DNA of 49,373 nt from Actinomycetota bacterium (GTDB lineage: Bacteria; Actinomycetota; Actinomycetes; Actinomycetales; Microbacteriaceae), in assembly GCA_018268455.1 (NCBI GenBank), contig JAFDWM010000008.1, positions 1 to 49,373 of the forward strand. Reading direction: 5' to 3'. How positions within the stretch are numbered: position 1 is the first letter of the stretch; every line of letters starts with the position of its first letter. This document shows, piece after piece, positions 47,248-49,373 of the stretch. The position numbers and the translations under genes are program-made. The notes beneath the pieces were generated by a model that saw only the letters and a program-made list of their open reading frames with translations, was not told the origin of the DNA and did not search any database.

Positions 47248-47742
47248 TCAGGCGCGTTCTGCCTCCCAGTCGTCCACGTCCAGCCCATCCCATCCGCGCG
47301 AGCGGAGGGACTCGATCACGTCGTCGCGGGTGACCTCCTCGGAGGCGATGTCTCCCGCACCGTCGCTGTCGCGGGCGGTCACCGTCTTGTAGACGGTGAG
47401 GGAAAGCGTGATGTCGAGACGGACCTCGAAGTCACGCTCACGGGGAACCCCGTTCAGTTCGTCCGCGAGGCGGTCGTACTCGGCGCAGAACCCGGCGTAG
47501 TCGGCGATCCGGCCCGCCTTGTCCCAGAAGTCGACGAGGCGGGGGTCGCCGCCGTCCGTGATCTGGTCGAAGCGCAGCCGGTTGTTCTCCGCCTCGAGCT
47601 CGGCCACGCGGGCGAGCGCGTCGCGCGCCGTGGCCTCGGCCCGGGCGATCTCGCCGATGGCGACCGTCCGGTTGTCGCGGATGAAGCTGATCTCGCCCAG
47701 CTCGGCCGCGGTGTCGGTTCCGGTGGTGGTGATGTCAGTCAT
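47248..47742 (-). CDS. Uncharacterised coiled-coil protein
   Basis: The start is the ATG at 47742 after GGGAGGACATC. The 164-residue product has a coiled-coil-like N-terminal part (IGEIARAEATARDALARVAE; LEAENNRLRFDQI), then FCAEYDRLADELNGVPRERD and a beta stretch (FEVRLDITLSLTVYKTVTAR), ending with an acidic SLRSRGWDGLDVDDWEAE. No family was recognised. It is a one-gene unit under promoter copy 9. Confidence 0.65.
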   Translation of the reverse strand: MTDITTTGTDTAAELGEISFIRDNRTVAIGEIARAEATARDALARVAELEAENNRLRFDQITDGGDPRLVDFWDKAGRIADYAGFCAEYDRLADELNGVPRERDFEVRLDITLSLTVYKTVTARDSDGAGDIASEEVTRDDVIESLRSRGWDGLDVDDWEAERA

Positions 47743-47764
47743 GATGTCCTCCCTAGAACGGTGA

Positions 47765-47814
47765 TTAGTTGACTTGACGTGTACAAATATAGGGGCCACC
47801 TCCGACATTGGGAG
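47765..47814 (-). promoter_or_regulatory. Regulon promoter-operator, copy 9
   Basis: -35 CTCCCA (47814-47809), 17 bases with ATGTCGGA, -10 TATATT (47791-47786), then GTCAAGTCAACTAA (47778-47765). The -35 and spacer overlap the terminator of the upstream gene. Confidence 0.75.
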
Positions 47815-47822
47815 GTGGCCCC
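47792..47822 (-). terminator. Terminator overlapping promoter copy 9
   Basis: A 12-base perfect stem GGGGCCACCTCC with GGAGGTGGCCCC and a GACATTG loop. It ends the gene at 47847 and shares its bases with the next promoter. Confidence 0.8.
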
Positions 47823-47846
47823 TATCCGCCTAGGGAGTGACGGGGA

Positions 47847-48497
47847 TCAGGAGGTCATGGCATCGACCTCCTCGGCCCATGCTTCGGGGTCGGCCTCGGC
47901 GCACTTGCGACGGATCTCACCGGCGATCTCGGCCATGTCGGCGGTGTCGTAGACCGTGGCGAGCGCCTCGGCCTCGCGGCGGGTGAAGTGCTCGAAGAAG
48001 TCCTCGCCCACCTCGATCCGGCCCAGCAGCTCGGCCAGCTCGCGCAGCTCGGCGCGCAGCCGGTCGAGCACCTCGGCGGGGGAGTGTCCCGGCTCGTAGA
48101 CCGGCTCCAGGTTCCCCGCGCTCGTGCGCTCGGCCACGATGCGCCCGCCCTGCCACTGCTCGCGGGTGACGCTCGGCTCCTCGCCGGTCCACTCGGTCTC
48201 GATCAGCACCGTCGCGGTCGGGTAGCGGTGCGTGAACGCTTCCCCGAACGTGGCGAGTCCCTCGGTCTCGTACTTGTCGTGGTACGCCAGGTGCGCACCC
48301 TCATCGTCGAGACCGAAGTCCGAGTCGAACCCGAGCGCCCGCCCGCCCAGATAGACCCGCTCCTCGCGGAGGCTCTCGCCGATCTCCAGGCCGTGCTCGC
48401 GGTCCACGCTCGCGTTCCACAGCGCCACCATGCTCTCCAGCGCAGCGACCTCCTCCCGGTTCGGGAAGGTGATCGTCACCGATGTCCACATGCTCAT
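47847..48497 (-). CDS. Uncharacterised acidic protein
   Basis: The start is the ATG at 48497 (MSMWTSVTITFPNREEVAAL); ATG 48491 is an alternative. The 216-residue product has an N-terminal ferredoxin-like or beta-alpha part, a mid segment with FGLDDEGAHLAYHDKYETEG and EAFTHRYPTATVLIETEWTG, and a helical end (DRLRAELRELAELLGRIEVG; EIRRKCAEADPEAWAEEVDA). It is strongly acidic. No family was recognised. It is a one-gene unit under promoter copy 10. Confidence 0.65.
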   Translation of the reverse strand: MSMWTSVTITFPNREEVAALESMVALWNASVDREHGLEIGESLREERVYLGGRALGFDSDFGLDDEGAHLAYHDKYETEGLATFGEAFTHRYPTATVLIETEWTGEEPSVTREQWQGGRIVAERTSAGNLEPVYEPGHSPAEVLDRLRAELRELAELLGRIEVGEDFFEHFTRREAEALATVYDTADMAEIAGEIRRKCAEADPEAWAEEVDAMTS

Positions 48498-48518
48498 GTC
48501 AGGCCCTACCTTTCTTGA

Positions 48519-48568
48519 TTAGTTGACTTGACAGCTACTAATATAGATGTAGGTTCCGACATCGGGAT
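48519..48568 (-). promoter_or_regulatory. Regulon promoter-operator, copy 10
   Basis: -35 ATCCCG (48568-48563, weak), 17 bases with ATGTCGGA, -10 TATATT (48545-48540), then GTCAAGTCAACTAA (48532-48519). It diverges from the plus-strand genes that begin at 48592. Confidence 0.75.
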
Positions 48569-48591
48569 CCACAGCACCGAAAGAGGCCGAA

Positions 48592-48852
48592 ATGACCGCC
48601 CAGACCATCGCCACAGCAGAGGCCGCGCTCGCCGCGCTGACAGGCAACGTGACCCACCGGCCCACCGACCACGAGATCGCGCTGGCAGAGGCCCTGCAGG
48701 CGCTCGTGAGCGACCACACCGCCCTGCTGAGGGAGGGGCACTGCGCGAAGGCGTGGGACGAAGGTGTCGAAGCCGCGCTCTACGCCGTGACATCCCCCGA
48801 GCCGGGCGCACCGTTCAGCGTGGGACCGAACCCCTACGAACCCGCCAGCTAA
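48592..48852 (+). CDS. Small uncharacterised protein
   Basis: The ATG at 48592 follows AGAGG. The 86-residue product (MTAQTIATAEAALAALTGNV) is helical, with HRPTDHEIALAEALQALVSD and REGHCAKAWDEGVEAALYAV. It resembles small helical proteins of actinophages and plasmids. No function is known. It is divergent to promoter copy 10. Confidence 0.65.
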   Translation: MTAQTIATAEAALAALTGNVTHRPTDHEIALAEALQALVSDHTALLREGHCAKAWDEGVEAALYAVTSPEPGAPFSVGPNPYEPAS

Positions 48853-48858
48853 CCGCCT

Positions 48859-48873
48859 CGGCGCGCAGCGCCG
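48859..48873. repeat. Short palindromic repeat, copy A
   Basis: CGGCGCGCAGCGCCG. The core GGCGCGCAGCGCC returns at 49283-49295 and 49342-49358. It lies between two small plus-strand genes. Confidence 0.5.
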
Positions 48874-48901
48874 AACCGACCACAGGGGAACGGGGGAGAA
48901 G

Positions 48902-49222
48902 ATGACTGACAGCACCCTCCGGCAGCCGATACCCAGACCCCAGAGCTACGCCGAGTACGAACGCGCCCGGCCCCACATGATCGACACCGCAGGCCGCCCC
49001 CTCGAACTCGCCTGGTGCCGCCCCTGCAACCGCCAACACTTCACCGTCGAACCCCACGCCGCCGATGTGCCCTGCCCCCGCTGCAAGGCCACCACAGGCC
49101 GCTGTACCCGCCCCTCCGGCCACGAGGCAGACGCCTGGCACAAAGACCGCCTCGACGCCTTCTACGCCTTCTGTGACGCGCTCGAATCTGCAGGGCACCC
49201 ACAGGTAGCCCGCTGGCCCTAG
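48902..49222 (+). CDS. Zinc-binding small protein
   Basis: The ATG at 48902 follows GGGGGAGAAG. The 106-residue product has CRPCNRQHFTVEPHAADVPC at about 40-59, then CPRCKATTGRCTRPSG and HEADAWHKDRLDAFYAFC, giving two CxxC pairs plus His/Cys and a basic helix. The GxHxxxxHxxR-like end resembles the zf/DNA-binding segment of small actinophage proteins. It probably binds nucleic acid, but the family is not certain. Confidence 0.7.
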   Translation: MTDSTLRQPIPRPQSYAEYERARPHMIDTAGRPLELAWCRPCNRQHFTVEPHAADVPCPRCKATTGRCTRPSGHEADAWHKDRLDAFYAFCDALESAGHPQVARWP

Positions 49223-49282
49223 ACCCCCCTCGCCAGCAGCAGCCGGCCCCTCGAACCGGCCACCCCCAGCTGGCCCGCCGGA

Positions 49283-49358
49283 GGCGCGCAGCGCCGACCC
49301 CCCACCGAGGCCGGAGGCCCGGCCTGCCGGGCCGACCCGGAGGGGCGCGCAGCGCCCC
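49283..49358. repeat. Short palindromic repeats, copies B and C
   Basis: GGCGCGCAGCGCC at 49283-49295 and GGGGCGCGCAGCGCCCC at 49342-49358, in GC-rich sequence without a gene (49223-49373). With copy A these form a small family of hairpin repeats; the second may end transcription of the zinc protein. Confidence 0.5.
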
Positions 49359-49373
49359 GGACCCTCCCCGACG

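Noticed and set aside
47743-47808. A recurring leader-peptide reading (M-S-x-x-x-P-I-F-V-x-V-K-S-T-N) upstream of several single genes
   Set aside because: It is the translation of the promoter cassette from ATGTC through the operator. The reading joins the gene in frame at only some copies (47742 and 45787), so the DNA, not a peptide, is conserved.
1-49373. tRNA or rRNA genes, or attachment-site repeats at an element edge
   Set aside because: No cloverleaf or rRNA segment was recognised by eye and no matching long direct repeats were seen at likely borders. A tool search was not possible, so absence is not proven.

Overview
The window reads as DNA from a high-GC Gram-positive actinobacterium, probably Microbacteriaceae (Microbacterium-like). 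The grounds are strong G/C bias at third codon positions, many GTG and TTG starts, 4-base ATGA/GTGA overlaps between genes, likely leaderless starts, and actinobacterial families (DUF4192, DUF3560, Mom-like, short CRSTEEGG-type N-termini). The lineage is an inference. No rRNA or tRNA gene was recognised.

Layout. (1) 1-1616 looks like ordinary chromosome: an RpiB/DerI-type sugar-phosphate isomerase diverging from a NagD-type HAD phosphatase, with an operator-like inverted repeat between them. (2) 1617-3559 is an insertion-rich border: an IS5/IS427-type element with both inverted repeats, then the collapsed ends of an IS21-like element. (3) 3560-8228 is a conjugation-type operon: an FtsK/SpoIIIE-like translocase, then six small genes mostly joined by 4-base overlaps, ending at a strong terminator. 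Short repeats recur before, inside and after it. No integrase, relaxase or replication gene was seen next to it. (4) 8227-12226 holds small orphan genes and a complete IS21-family element (istA-istB) with repeated ends. (5) 12026-25706 looks like a defence/conflict island: a helicase carrying a C-terminal PD-(D/E)xK-like motif, an EACC1-like small protein, an AbiJ-type abortive infection protein, a HEPN-like protein, a TGT-like zinc protein overlapping an XRE-ImmA/IrrE gene, a HigA-like antitoxin, a calcineurin-type phosphoesterase and a REase-NACHT protein of the bacterial NLR type. (6) 25856-29249 is a three-gene tyrosine-recombinase module (recombinase, small XRE protein, zinc-ribbon recombinase) resembling Tn554 tnpA/tnpB. 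It abuts the 3' ends of both the NACHT gene and a mom-like gene and may have altered both. (7) 29364-49222 is a plasmid/ICE-like accessory region: a Mom operon, a type III restriction-modification pair, two operons headed by DprA-like genes (one ending in a secreted HNH nuclease), a kinase-like gene in a plus-strand operon, and a series of single-gene units each with its own promoter and hairpin terminator.

The most striking feature is a recurring promoter-operator cassette in region 7. Nine full copies and one partial copy were found. Each full copy has a -35 hexamer, exactly 17 bases, TATATT as -10, then a downstream GTCAAGTCARCTAATC block containing two GTCAA repeats. The copies sit before the Mom operon, both DprA operons and the single-gene units, and one points at no clear gene. 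This suggests one regulator controls the whole element, with the Mom, nuclease and DprA genes as members of a single switchable programme. Coordinates come from reading the sequence by hand. Family names come from motif recognition, not database searches.
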